In this document: piece by piece, positions 45,546 to 57,377 of the stretch
How positions within the stretch are numbered: position 1 is the stretch's first letter
Layout: each line of letters starts with the position of its first letter
From: Scalesia atractyloides
Lineage: Eukaryota; Streptophyta; Magnoliopsida; Asterales; Asteraceae
Length of the DNA: 64,000 bases
Assembly (NCBI GenBank): GCA_947069175.1
Contig: CAMTDV010000013.1
Location: 59,712,610-59,776,609, forward strand
Direction: 5' to 3'
Translations under genes and position numbers: made by a program
The notes under the pieces: model-generated
Database searches by the model: none
Told to the model about the DNA's origin: nothing
The model's input: only the letters and a program-made list of their open reading frames with translations

Positions 45546-45564
45546 AGTTCACACACGATCTGAA

Positions 45565-45573
<9 letters not shown>

Positions 45574-45622
<49 letters not shown>
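45574..45622. repeat. (AT)n microsatellite
   Basis: About 24 uninterrupted AT dinucleotides. Confidence 0.95.
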
Positions 45623-45624
<2 letters not shown>

Positions 45625-46340
45625 AGAAATATATATAACAATATTAATGGAACAAACAAACTACCAACACTATGATAACATTAAAAGTTGTTCCATCATA
45701 ACAAAGAAATACATAACAAGAATTCAAGATGAACAATGAGTACAAGGTCCATTGAGGCCTATGTGCCTAATAAGCTAATAAACTCGATACACATGTAGGT
45801 TATACACATGTACGGACACCAACTGTGAGTAATACGATGTATGGAACGCAAAACTGTGAGTTCATGTCCCTACTTTCATTGATTTCAAAGTTTTGTTTTA
45901 CAAACTATCGAGGGGAAATACATGTCATAAAAAATAGTATGTTAGCTATGGGTTCAGTTGATAACAGGATCATTTAGGATGATGACAATAGTAACCATTA
46001 ATCACGTAGTGACCAAGGTGCAAAAGGTATAGATCTATCGAGTTTGAGATACGCTCCACTCCTGGTATGATAACTGATTAGGAGTGCTTTTGTGATCCCA
46101 ATGATGTCAAAGTTGTCTCGAGTTAGTTACTTACTTATGGCACATATATGTCAGGGTACTCGCGACACTTTGATAGATCCCGAGAACGCCATGATGAAAA
46201 CAATCTTTCATTATGATGTAATGTATTTCAAACCATATTTTTTATAACAATGTGAAATTATTTAGGCTAGGATTAGTTCACTAATGTTCACAATCAAGGG
46301 GGTTGTTCACTAATGAACCTAACCATTATATATATTTATA

Positions 46341-46554
46341 TAGGGTAAAGATCCATTAGGAACCACCCTTTATTGCGAGAACCATGAGAGTCAATGTGAA
46401 CACAACCAAAACTACTTAAAAAACACGCAATTTTTTTTTAGTGGGGGTGGGTGTTTAGGTTTTTGGGTGGTGGTAGAGTGGGTTTATTTTGGTTGTGTTC
46501 ACATTATTCTCGTGGTTCTCGCGATAAAGGTGGTTCTCGCGTGAACCTTAACCC
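46341..46554. mobile_element. MITE L with ~70-bp terminal inverted repeats
   Basis: Left TIR GGGTAAAGATCC...GAACCACC...GAGAACCATGAGAG...AACACAACCAAAA (46343-46412) matches the reverse complement of 46485-46553. About 70 bp of non-coding spacer (GGGTGGGTGTTTAGG) separates them. No transposase, so mobilised in trans. Confidence 0.75.
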
Positions 46555-46827
46555 AAGTTGCAAGAACCGCGACTCCAACTTCCAAAGATCTTTTTTCAAA
46601 AAGAAAAATCACCATTTTTTTAAATTACCATTTCAGAAAAGAAGAATCACAAAATGGTTGTCGCTTCCTTGATTTACGACACCATAGGTGATAGATACCA
46701 GTCTAGAAAAAACTGACTCATAAATTTTTTTCGGTTTTTTCTGATGTCTTAGTTACATGTTATTCTATCTCTGTGTAAAATTTGATTGAAAAACTCACGC
46801 AGGAAGTGGGAGTTGTCGCGTTTCTCG
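46555..46827. other. Short unassigned AT-rich segment
   Basis: Between MITE L and repeat J copy 2. A few poly-T stretches; nothing else recognised. Confidence 0.5.
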
Positions 46828-49448
46828 TGTGACAAACGACAAAAGTATCTGGTAATTCTGTACAACTTAATCACTTTTTAATATACCATTACATGCATTA
46901 GACTTATTATGTTAAGATTGAGTCTCATAAGTCTAGAAATCCCCGGGAAATGCATTACATTGCATGTTACATGTTCATATTTTCCGGGTCGCTATGCGAT
47001 AAAAACTATTACAAAGACCGTTGGTAGATTTTCCGAAGACACTGTTCATGTCAGGAGGGTTCTGGTACTCCTAGAATCGTCACATAGAACATTAAATCAT
47101 GTCCAACATCAAACATATACCAAACCCTAAGTGTGGAAACAAGTGTACAAGATATAACTTTCCGAAAAAAAAATTACATAAGTAACAAATTGTTCTATCT
47201 GGGCTACAAAAATTACAATTTCAATAAACCGGCTATCAATTTCATGCTTAATGAAAACAATATGATCATAAAGTAATGTAATTATCTTAAAAAGATATCA
47301 AGGGCACACATATATATTCAAATGGTATTTAATCATAAATTACCATGTAAACTTACATAAGTGACCATCAATTAATCCGTAAGCGACCATTAATTAATTC
47401 GTAAGCGAAACTAGCACCCAAATTATCTTCTAAACATCAACTAGACATGTCTAATAAACTAGTTAAGCTTGCTTAACCTCATAGACACTAGTTTATCATC
47501 CTAGTTAAATCTAAACATCAGAATATCTAACATTAAATTTCAACACATGTCCAAATCAATAAACAATTCAACACCACCCAAGACGTCGGCCACACAAGGG
47601 CCCCTATGCCCCCATGTGGGTTGATGCTGGGAATAAAGAAGCATATGAGTTTAGGACCAAAAGATCTTGCATGGAAGAAGAAATTATAAGGGACCATAGT
47701 GCATTAAATCTTATAGAAACACTACACCGTCAAAAAAAAAACATATACAACTCTTCTCCTCTCCTCTTTCATTTTCTGCATTCACCTTTCCTCCTCTTCT
47801 TCTTCATTTTCAAATTTTAAACAACAAAATTCATGGGTTCCAAGATGTATAACATGACGACCTCATGTGGTATCAAGCATAAGGAAGCTTTTACACACTA
47901 CTTGGAGCTTTTATCATCTTTTTTTCATCAAGCTTTCTTCCCTAGCCTTGTGCTAGTTGTAAGTGTTTACAACTCTTCATCTTGTTTCTTATTATGTGTA
48001 GATTCAAAACGTACAAGTTGATCATTCAAGAAACCTTGTTAAAAATATATGAAAACACTAAAATAAAACAACATAATCTACATAACATAAGTGTTCTTGT
48101 TGTTGATCTTAGGTTGTTCATGAAAAATATAACATATCAACTTGTAATTATTGTTAAAAGGTAGACCTAACAAGATGTATGTGTAGATCTAGCAAGTTAC
48201 ATTAATAAAAATGTCATGAACTTGTTAAATGGTCCTTAAAGGGTTTCATAGTGTTTAAACTTTATGTAAGTTTCATCAACTTCATAAATGGTCTTTAAAA
48301 GGTTTCAAGTGTTTTAAAGTCTATGTAAGTTTCAACAACATCATGTTCATGATTTTGGTTTTTAAAGTGTGTTTAAAAGTCTAGTATCAACTTGGTCTTT
48401 AAAATGGATGAACATGCAAAGTGGTTACTTGTAAAAATCTAGACTTTTATACAAGTTCATGTTCTTGGTTTGTTAAAAATATATAAAAATCATGTTTTTG
48501 TTGTTTATAAGTGTTTGATGATGCTTTTGGAAACTTGTTTGTGTTGATGTTTAAAAAGAGAAAACATGATGTTTTGGGGGAACCATGCCAAAATTTTCTA
48601 AAAATATAAGTTGTGATTAAACATGGTTAAACAAGGATTTACAAGGTTAAAAATGGATTAAGTGCATTAATCAAGTTTATATAAAGTTTTGGTGGAAAAA
48701 TGTAAGTAAAGTAACTAGTGTTTTCATAATACTAAGATGAATATATGTATATATATATATATATATGGCAAAATATATATTCTTAGAAAAACATGTATTT
48801 GTGTATATCTTGTGTGGAACATGTATTTAGTAGAGGATATAGGAAGTTGTATCTAATTAATACCAAGTATAATATGCATACAAGAATAAGGAACAAAAAC
48901 ATGACAAGTGTATACATATATACACATATTCACAAGAATACATGGACAAAGTATACAAATATATATATACCCACGACATTGATATCAACAAACGTATAAT
49001 AAGACAAGTTATAGACACACACACACATACATACACACACACATATATATATTAGAATTGGAAATGTATTAACAATGCTCGGTAAAAATATACAAATTCA
49101 GAGAAGTAATTAGTTTTGTCAACGTATAAAAATATATATTTATCAACCGATCTTAAAAATATAATTCTGGAAAAACCAAAAGATCATTAAGGGTGAATTT
49201 ATTTACTAAATATAAATATACATATAAATATGTATACACACTTATACGTATAAATATGTGTCAACGTATACACTTAGTGAAAATACAAGATTTCAAGTAT
49301 TATACGTGTATATACGTATACGTACAGATACGACACGGGTACCTAATTTAAAAAATATATAAGTAAGTATATATACATGGGTACACGTATACGTACAAGT
49401 ACATAATAAATACATGGATTGTACAAGTATATAAACAAGTATACTTCT
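46828..49448 (+). repeat. Diverged LTR-like repeat J, copy 2
   Basis: Starts TGTGACAAACGACAAAAG and parallels copy 1 in order and orientation (see there). Pyrimidine-rich leader-like sequence is at 47755-47800. The last kilobase is low complexity: (AT)n near 48750-48770, (AC)n at 49013-49042, and ACGTATA-rich sequence at 49240-49440. It ends at CTTCT, the target site of element D. Confidence 0.45.
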
Positions 49449-50160
49449 TGTTGAAAATTGAACCTTACAAAAAGAATAGATGATAGAAAGCCAAATTATT
49501 CAACAACCTCGGATCCTTATAATAAATGAACATCGACTGAAGCCAAGCTCTGTTGAAGTCAAAGGTCTACCCTAGCAAAGTTCTGATTAAGACTCAAAGG
49601 TCTGCCAAGGCAAAGCTCTACTGAAGACTAAAGCTAAGGTTTGCCAAGGTAAAGCTCTGCTAAAGCCTTAAAGGTCTGCCAAGGCAAAGCTCTGCTGAAG
49701 ACTAAAGCTACGGTCTGCCAAGGTAAACCTTCTGAAGCCCAACAGAGGATGTCTCATCAGTGCTTACTATCAGACGTTGTATTATTTAGTTTATAGCAGT
49801 GTTTAGCTTAGCAGATCTTGTAGTTTGTTTTAGTTTGTTACAAGTCACTTTCAATGTGACGTCAGCATAAGATGCTCAGCAGTTTGCTGTGTACTATAAA
49901 TAGAACGGTGCGTGTACTGTTCTATTTATCACTTCACCTTGACATTTTGTGTAGGAGCAAATCAGAGTGATCTTAGACTGAGGGGGAGTTGTAATCGTTC
50001 ATGCATACATAAATTCATAAATTTATAAAAGCATGTTTGTGGAAGTAATCTTCCTATTGTTGTGAATTCAAAGTTTATTATTTTCGCTACACTATTCATA
50101 CATATTTATCGGCTTCAATTGATTTCATCTTAAACATAATATCAAACTCAGATCCTAACA
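49449..50160 (+). repeat. Element D 5' LTR with promoter
   Basis: 712 bp. U3 has four to five tandem units (GGTCTGCCAAGGCAAAGCTC type, 49547-49745). Then comes a palindromic TGACGTCA (49857-49864, a bZIP-type site) 30 bp before TATAAATA (49895-49902). The start of transcription is expected near 49925-49930. Confidence 0.88.
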
Positions 50161-50162
50161 AT

Positions 50163-50174
50163 TGGTATCAGAGC
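50163..50174 (+). other. Element D primer-binding site
   Basis: TGGTATCAGAGC, complementary to initiator Met tRNA, 2 nt after the LTR. Confidence 0.88.
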
Positions 50175-50325
50175 TTGGTCAATCGAATTTGATTTAACAA
50201 TCAATTTGATTTGAACATATCAGCTCTCACTACTAATTCGTTTGCTCGTTGGATTGAAAACAGAGTAAAAGTTTATTTACCTTCAAAGTAGTTTAAACAA
50301 AAACCTGTTTTACAAACAATCGAAA

Positions 50326-50395
50326 ATGTCTCAAAATTCACAAGATCCTCACAACACCGGCAACATGTTTAAACCACTGATTCTTGTCAGATCAG
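50326..50395 (+). pseudogene. Element D gag, first 23 codons before solo LTR E
   Basis: ATG at 50326 opens MSQNSQDPHNTGNMFK. The frame is cut at 50395 by solo LTR E. Ignoring E and one copy of ATCAG, it runs in frame into the gag sequence at 52695, which confirms both the start and the insertion site. Confidence 0.8.
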
Positions 50396-52689
50396 TGTAA
50401 CATATGACGAAAAACGGGTTCTAAAGCCCGCTCCGCTTAGTAATCCAAATATAAGTATGATGTAGGTTAAGCATTTATGTTAAAAGTTTAAAACTTGTTA
50501 TATTATAATATATACGCATAATAAAGTAAAATATAGAATAATAAAGTTTAAATAATAAGGTTATTAAATAAAATTTAACTAATAAAAATAAATAACAAAA
50601 AGGTGTTGATTGCGGGTATCGAACGGGGTTTATATCCCAATTCAAACACACAGCACAACACACCACTACACTATACACACATATCTGGTTTAATCCTAAA
50701 ACAAATAAAATTTATACAGAAACAACACTCAAAACCCATTTCAAAACAGCCGTTTGTAACGGCTGTAACTCTCCAAATCATAAACACACTTCTGTTTCGA
50801 TCACGAATTCAATTGAAGAATAATTGTTTTTCCAATCATGAATTAACATTCAATCATGGTCAAATCAGTACAAATCGTTTGTGGTATTCAAATTCATCAT
50901 TTAAAATTGGTTGAAACTGAATTCTGAATTAAACTCACACTTGCCTATAAATACTGATCTTATAAGCCATTCAGAACTCGCTCACATTCGCAAAACCTAT
51001 CTAAACACTCCGGAGATCCTCTATTCGCTTCGCCGAATTTTCTTCATTGCCGGAAAATACCACCAGAGAAACTCGGTTCAAATCTGATCGGTATAACTGC
51101 TTGAACCTTATTCTTTTATCATTCAATTTATTAAGCAATGTTGAAATTATAATAAGTCCGGATTAAACAGTCGGGTATGGGTTCTGGGCTTTTGTCATGA
51201 AGAAGACGAAGCTGTGATAGTCTATTAGTATAACTAAAATCATAGATTATACCGGTTAGACACACAGTCCAGTGGTGGACTGTGTGCAGTACAAATGAGG
51301 TTACCCGGGTACGAGTCTCACACACGGTTCCGATTTCCTATATTACACCAACTTTTTTTAAATACTTATATATATATTAACATCCAGTAAGTGTATAAAT
51401 TTAATAAAATCATATATTATCCGGGTTAGTCACACAGCCCAATTGGTGGGGCTGTGTGCAACGCAGAGCACAGGCGCGGGTTCGACTCCGAGTTATTGCA
51501 CCGGTTTAATAAGTTTTAAAAACCTTTTTAATTAAACAATTTCAGAATCAACCTAGTTTGTATATATATGTATAATTAAATTAGAGATTATTTCGGGTTA
51601 GACACGTAGCTCAGTTGGAAGAGCTGTGTGCACGTAAACGGGAGGTCACGAGTTCGAACCTCACACGCTGCCAAAATTCACTCAATAAACTGGTCAGACC
51701 CCCTTGTCAGACCTTACAAGATTCAATTTTTTTAATATATTTTTATATTATTATTTCCTTTAAATACTAATTAAGAATCAATTAAAGCTTTTAAAAACAA
51801 GACTTTTAAGGTTTTAAAAACCCCATTAAATACTTTACAAATAACTAAAAATTTAATAAAAAGTATTAACTTAAAATAGTAACTACTTATTTATTTATCG
51901 AATTATTGCGTTATTATTTAGGTTAGTTCTCTCTCGTGGTTAAATCCCAAACTCGTGTGCGTTCGTCTTCAATCAAGGAAGCGCACCCACTGTGAGTGAA
52001 TCCTTACAAATTCCCTTTTTCTATTCATGTTTTGGGGTGTATCATGTGTCGTTTCATATATTTCGTTTATTCAAACACTTGTGCTATTACCATTATATGA
52101 TCTAACGTGTGATGTAAATTTATTTGTTGTATTTGTGTGTTTACATTTTTATCAGTTGTGTTCAAACATTCACATTAGGCCCATCAGTTCCTCGTTGGAG
52201 ACGAGTTGAGCATCAGGTGCCTCATCTAGATCGGCTCCGTTTGATTGAGCCTTGATCTCATTGTTCATCATTAGTCATGCTTGTGTGTACATTGATTGAT
52301 AATATGTGGGTTGTGGTAGATTTACATATGTGTTTACTCATATTTGGTTTATGCATATTTTTATTTAAATAACCAATATAACTAATTCGTTCAAATTTTT
52401 AAATAAGATTCACTCACCAACTTTGTTGACCCAAAACCCTATTTTTTACACATGAAACAGGTGGACATGTTGAAGCAAGGAACACATAGGAAATTGCCCT
52501 AGAAGAAAAATAAAGAAGTCATGAATGTTGTGTTTAAAACATATTGTGCTTGTATGTAAACGTGGTGTTGTAATTTATCCTTTTAAATTGGAAATAATAT
52601 ATATGAAACTTTAGAGTAAATGTCATGAGCTTTGATGAAAACCCAATCATGCCCCGACTACCATTTCCGCTGCGGGTCAGGGTGTAACA
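50396..52689 (+). mobile_element. Solo LTR E in gag of element D
   Basis: 2294 bp from TGTAACATATGACG to GGGTCAGGGTGTAACA, flanked by a perfect ATCAG duplication (50391-50395, 52690-52694). It has TATAAATA at 50946-50953 on the plus strand, which sets the orientation. No internal domain or second LTR. It contains the tandem tRNA-like hairpin modules at 51225-51685. Confidence 0.9.
51225..51685 (+). repeat. Three tandem hairpin modules with tRNA-like A/B boxes in LTR E
   Basis: Units at about 51254-51327, 51424-51503 and 51595-51672 repeat every ~172 bp. Each follows a GATTAT-CGGGTTAG lead. Each has a 10-bp stem: CACACAGTCC/GGACTGTGTG, CACACAGCCC/GGGCTGTGTG, and CACGTAGCTC/GAGCTGTGTG (two G-U pairs). 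Unit 3 reads TAGCTCAGTTGGAAGAGC (A-box-like) and GAGTTCGAACCTC (B-box-like). Not full tRNA genes: no acceptor stem was found. Confidence 0.65.
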
Positions 52690-55300
52690 ATCAGAGTACA
52701 ATATTTGGAAGAGAATGGGTCATGTTCTTGCTCAGCAAAACACTGGTTGCTGGAATTCAGTTATCTTTGGACCTCATGTTCCAATGATACGAAGTACTGA
52801 GGACCCTAAAGTCCAAGTACCAAAGAATCCTGAAAATTACTTTGAGCAAGATTTCCAAAAGATCGAGCTAGATGCAAAGGCATTTAGCAGCGTGGCCTCT
52901 ACATTGCCAAACGATATCCATGCTTGCCTGTTGCATTACAATAGTGAAAAGGAGTTATGGGATGCTTTGAAAGAGTAATTCGGTGGGACTGAGGAAGTAA
53001 TTGAAAACAACAGAGAGGTTCTGAATCAACAATTTTTGACATGTGAAAAGAGAGTCATTAAACCAACAGTTTGAAAGATTTAGCTGTCTCATTAGTGAGC
53101 TTAAACTAGTTAATGTTGAGTTTGCAAATTTTTCTTTAAATAGTCGTTTTCTTAGATCATTACAAAACAAGTGGGACACTATAGCTTTTTAACAAGAAAT
53201 TCAGTTGGGTTCAAAGAAATGAATCTTACTCAGTTTCATGGTAGGCTCCTCACTTATGAGAGAGAGCTAAACAAGAAAAAGAAGTTACAAGAGTCTGGCA
53301 AAGTGGCTGATGACTATGCATTCGGTAGTACAGCACTTTTTGGCCAAGAAAAAGCCTCTAGCAACTGTAAGGATTAGAGTTATGATCATTTCATTGACAT
53401 ACCTCTGGTGGTAGTTTTAGCTCTGATTCTTACACACCCAATTATGCTTTTACTACTAATGGGGAAAGCTAAACTTCTGATAACTTATCCTTTGAGTTCA
53501 ATGACCTTCAATATTTTGACCCTACAGATTTGGAAGAAAAGGATATGTTGCACCAGCTTGCCTTGTTGAGTGGAGCTAGCAAGTATTACAAGAGAACTGG
53601 TAGAAAGTTCCAGGGTTGCATGGGGGGCTAAAAGTTGGGCTGGATATGTCAAAGATTAAATGTTTCAAGTGTAATAGGCTAGGTCACTTTCTAGAAAAAG
53701 TAGGTCTCAAACATCTGGACCAATTATCACACATCCTAGCCCTAGACCTCAAAACACTGTCCATTATTCCCAATATACCCCTGCTCCTTATATGCAAAAC
53801 ACTACTCATTTTGCACACCCTGCTACCACTGTTCCTTTGCAATATGTTCAAACCATTATTTTCAAATTCAATATGTTCAAGCACCAGCTCCTCAGGTTCA
53901 AATGCAACCTGCACAACAAGTTACTCAAACCACTGCTCAGGCAGAGGTTAATCAACAAAGCTTCTTTACTCAGGGCTTTGTTGATTGGAGTATCTTGCCT
54001 GAGGATCTGACTGATGAAAACTTTGCTCTAATTGCTGACACTAAAAGGAAACAAAATGAATTTTGCTTTATGGCATTAGAGTCTATAGTTGAGGGTGTTG
54101 AATTTGAGGAAGTGGAGCCTAAGTCTGTTGTGTCTGATGTTCATGATGAAACAATTGTTACACAAGAAAATGTTGATGAAAAATTGAAACCTCTGTCTGA
54201 CCCATGGGATGCCAATGTTTGTGAAGGTGAATATAATTGTGCCATGATGGCTGCTACTAAGGTATCTCCTCGGGTCTTAAAAGATCTATGTTCAGATAAA
54301 TGCATCATAGCTTTTGCTAATGTAAAAGAGGTGAATGAAAACCTTAGGAATAAGATTTTGGATAATGAATTGCAGTTTGAAAAGATTTCAAAAGAGCTAA
54401 AACTAAACTGTTTGAAAAAGAATCTGAAATCAGCAGCTTAAAACATGAAGCTAGCATAACCAAGGACCAACTCCAAACTATGATAGATAAATATCAAGTT
54501 TGCAAAAAGGAGTTGGAATCCACCCAAATCACTTGTGAAAAATGGATGGAATCCTGTAAAGGGTATGAGATTAGTTAGAAAACCATGTCAAGAGTAACAT
54601 AAAATTTAGCATTGGTTTAAAAGAAAATGACCAAATTTTTGAAAATGTTATTGGAAATGACTCTGGTGTGGTTGAAATTGTTCCAACAAACTTAGCTGGT
54701 CAAGAAATCAAAGTCACTGATAAAAATGGAAATAGAAGTGTTTTAGAAAGACATGAGGGATCCTCAACTCTTGAGGAGATTGAGAAGTATCAATTTAAAC
54801 CCACATGGTCTGATGAATGTAACATTCTTGAAAATTTCAAGCCAATGGATTTTTCAACCATTGAAGGGGTCAAAGTACCAAAGGAAAGAATCATTCCCAT
54901 GACATATTTACCAGCAGATGTTACAACATCTAATGACAAAAAGTCTGAAAAAGGGTAAAAGAAAGAAAAGATCAAAAACATGTTTTGTGCTTTCTGTAAA
55001 AAGAATAACCATGTTACCAAAAACTGTTTTCTTCTAAAAGCTTATGACATTAACAAAACAAGTTTGATCATTGATTTTCCAAATTGCACAATTTGTAATA
55101 AAACAAATCATAAAACTCAAGAGTGTGTTTATCTCAGAAACTTTGATGTGAAAAAGAATGAGTATAAATCCAAAACACTTGAGAGTTCAAAGACTAGTAC
55201 TTCAAAAGGAAAGTATAAACAGACCTTTATGCTTGTTGAAACATTTGTTACCAAAGCACTGGACAAAACCTCTGCTACTAGAGAGGTGTAGGAAACAGAT
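52690..55300 (+). pseudogene. Element D gag (broken), with several zinc knuckles
   Basis: Pieces: 52715-52978 (LPNDIHACLLHYNSEKELWDALKE, typical Copia UBN2-type gag, then a TAA); 53171-53377; a knuckle CFKCNRLGHF at about 53659 whose last Cys is lost. 53902-54441 is acidic with a helical end (NENLRNKILDNELQFEKISKEL). 54668-54958 follows. 54980-55291 has two good CCHC knuckles, CAFCKKNNHVTKNC (54986-55027) and CTICNKTNHKTQEC (55085-55126). Multiple knuckles fit SIRE gag. Several stops and frame changes. Confidence 0.8.
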
Positions 55301-55589
55301 GCACCACCTGCCCACCACCTGCCAAATAGTACCCAAGAGGATATGGCCAACCAATTTACCAAAAGGTACCTCTTAGTTATGAGGGTTACAAAAGGCCCTC
55401 AAAACCAAGAGTAAATAGGCATCCTCTTGGTTACTATCATCTAATAGGAGATGGGTCTCAACAGATATTACAAAGATCTGTTCAAACCACTGACCAATCT
55501 TCTAAATTTGAGATTGACATGTCTGTGACCCTTCCAAAGCCATGTTGGCTATGGAAACCCACCTAAACTAATTATTTACCACTATGTAG

Positions 55590-56200
55590 GGAGCTTCTAC
55601 TTGCCTTGATAGTTTATGGTATGTAGATAGTGGAGGCTCCAGCCATATGACAGGATGTAGAGCCTTTCTCAAAGACTTCATGGCTCATGAAGGGGGTGAT
55701 ATCCTTTGGTAATAATTCAAAAGGGAAGGTACTTAGGTCAGGAACTGTTCAGGCTGGGAAACTCAATTTTGAAAATATCAATCTTATTGACAATCTGAAA
55801 TTTAATCTTCTTAGTGTTTCACAAATGAGTCACAAGGGTTATGGGTCATTCATCACTAAGAAAACTTGTTAGATTGTTGGGCCATAAGTAGTTAAAAAGA
55901 TTGATCAAATCATAGTTGAGAGAAAGCACAACTTGTTGCTCATAGGAGTGGCAATGTGTATGTGGTTGATATGTTGAAAGATAACCCAATGACTGATGCC
56001 TGTCTGTTCTCACCTGCCTCAAACAAAGAGACAGAACTATGGCACAAAAGACTTAGGCACACAAATTTGACAATGATCACCACACTCTCTAAACAAGGCC
56101 TTGTAAGAGATCTACCACAAAAACTTTTCACAAGAAATAGAACATTGTGTTTCTTGTTTAAAAGTCAAACAACATAAAAGTTCATATAAGCCCACTGGTG
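55590..56200 (+). pseudogene. Element D protease and gag-pre-integrase region
   Basis: The protease active site WYVDSGGSSHMTG is at about 55616-55655, followed by ISFGNNSKGKVLRSGTVQAG and NLKFNLLSVSQMSHKG (55687-55872). The GPI segment TELWHKRLRHTNLTMITTLSKQGLV is at 55956-56177. Frame changes at about 55690, 55870 and 56155 break the polyprotein. Confidence 0.8.
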
Positions 56201-57377
56201 AGTCCAAAACAAGTCAATGCTTACAATTGTTGCATATGGACTTGTTTGGCCCTGTAAAAATTATGAGTCTTAAACAAAAAGGTATTGCCTTGTTATTGTT
56301 GATGATTTTTCTAGGTTTACTTGGACTTACTTTTTGCACTCCAAGGATGACACTGTAGGTATCTTGCAGGGATTTGTGAAACAAGTTGAAAAGCAATTTG
56401 ACATGCCAGTAAAAGTCCTCAGGAGTGACAATGGCATAGAGTTTAAAAATAAGGAGTTGGCTGAGTTTTGTGTGTCAAAAGGAATCGTAACGCAGTACAG
56501 CATTCCAAGAACACCAGAACAAAATGGGGTGGTTGAAAGGAAAAATAGAACTTTGATTGAAGCTACCAGAACAATGCTTGCAGACTCAGGTTTATCCTTA
56601 ACCTTTTGGGTAGAGGCTGTAAACATTGTTTGCTGTGTGTAGGACTGAATCTCGATAAACCCAAGGCATCAAACAACTGCTTATGAAATTCTATATAAGA
56701 TAAAACCACTGATCTCATACTTCAAAATCTTTGGTTGCCCATGCTTTATTTTGAACTTTAAAGATTTAATTTCAAAATATGCAGCAAAAGTAGATTGTGG
56801 TTATTTTCTAGGATACTCAACCACTGCTAAAGCCTATAGAATCTTAAATTCAAGGACCAGGTGTGTGGAAGAGACCTTGAATGTAAAGTTCAATGAACTT
56901 TCTTCATTAAAAATCCCAACAAACCCTGCAGAATTGTTTGATCTAAATAAATTTACATTTGATGATGTTTCTGTGAAGACTAACCCTGCAGGTACACCAC
57001 AATCTTCACCACAAGACTATGGATATGACATTGTGATTCCACAATATAAAGTCACTTCCACAATCAGAGGTACAAATGTTATTAACAACTGTGAAAACTC
57101 TGCCACTGTTGGATCAACCACTGTGGATCCTCAATCCTCTGCCATCTCATCAAATATAACCTCTGTTGATAAAAGTCCAACCACTATGGATAAAAGTCAA
57201 CATATTTTCACACCTCTCCCTCCAATGCCTCCACTTCCATTTCAAACATATGTTAGCTCTTCAAAATTGCCAACGGATGTTAGCTCAGATGATTCCCATC
57301 TACAACCTTCACCTCAAAATGCCATTATTCCATATAAGGGAGATCTAATCTACCTTAAAAATCATTCATCTGATTAA
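56201..57377 (+). pseudogene. Element D integrase
   Basis: The core contains MDLFGPVK (D), LRSDNGIEF (D) and NGVVERKNR (E), i.e. the complete catalytic triad across about 56230-56560. TMLADSGLSLTFWVEAV follows. The C-terminal part 56751-57377 has YAAKVDCGYFLGYSTTAKAY and a Ser/Thr/Pro-rich linker toward RT. Stops near 56275 and 56640 interrupt it. IN lying before RT is what places D in Ty1/Copia. Confidence 0.85.

Larger units (their letters stand above)
42464..46340 (+). repeat. Diverged LTR-like repeat J, copy 1
   Basis: Starts TGTGACAAATGTCAAAT and aligns in blocks with 46828 onward: GGTAATTCCGTACAATTTAATCAC; CATGTGGG; GTACAAGTTGATCATC; GAAATTTTCTAAAAAT. A TATA-like TATATAAAT near 42776 and a C-rich leader-like stretch at 43730-43830 suggest an LTR. 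No coding region. The right end is not defined. It contains the minisatellite at 45215-45545 and an (AT)n run at 45574-45622. Confidence 0.45.

Noticed and set aside
45237..45552. Frames rich in GLAHVFMSLGLAH
   Set aside because: Produced by the GGGCTAGGCCC minisatellite, which is open in more than one frame.
51595..51672. Genuine tRNA gene
   Set aside because: A- and B-box-like sequence is present, but no acceptor stem or full cloverleaf can be formed and the unit lies in a tandem LTR repeat.
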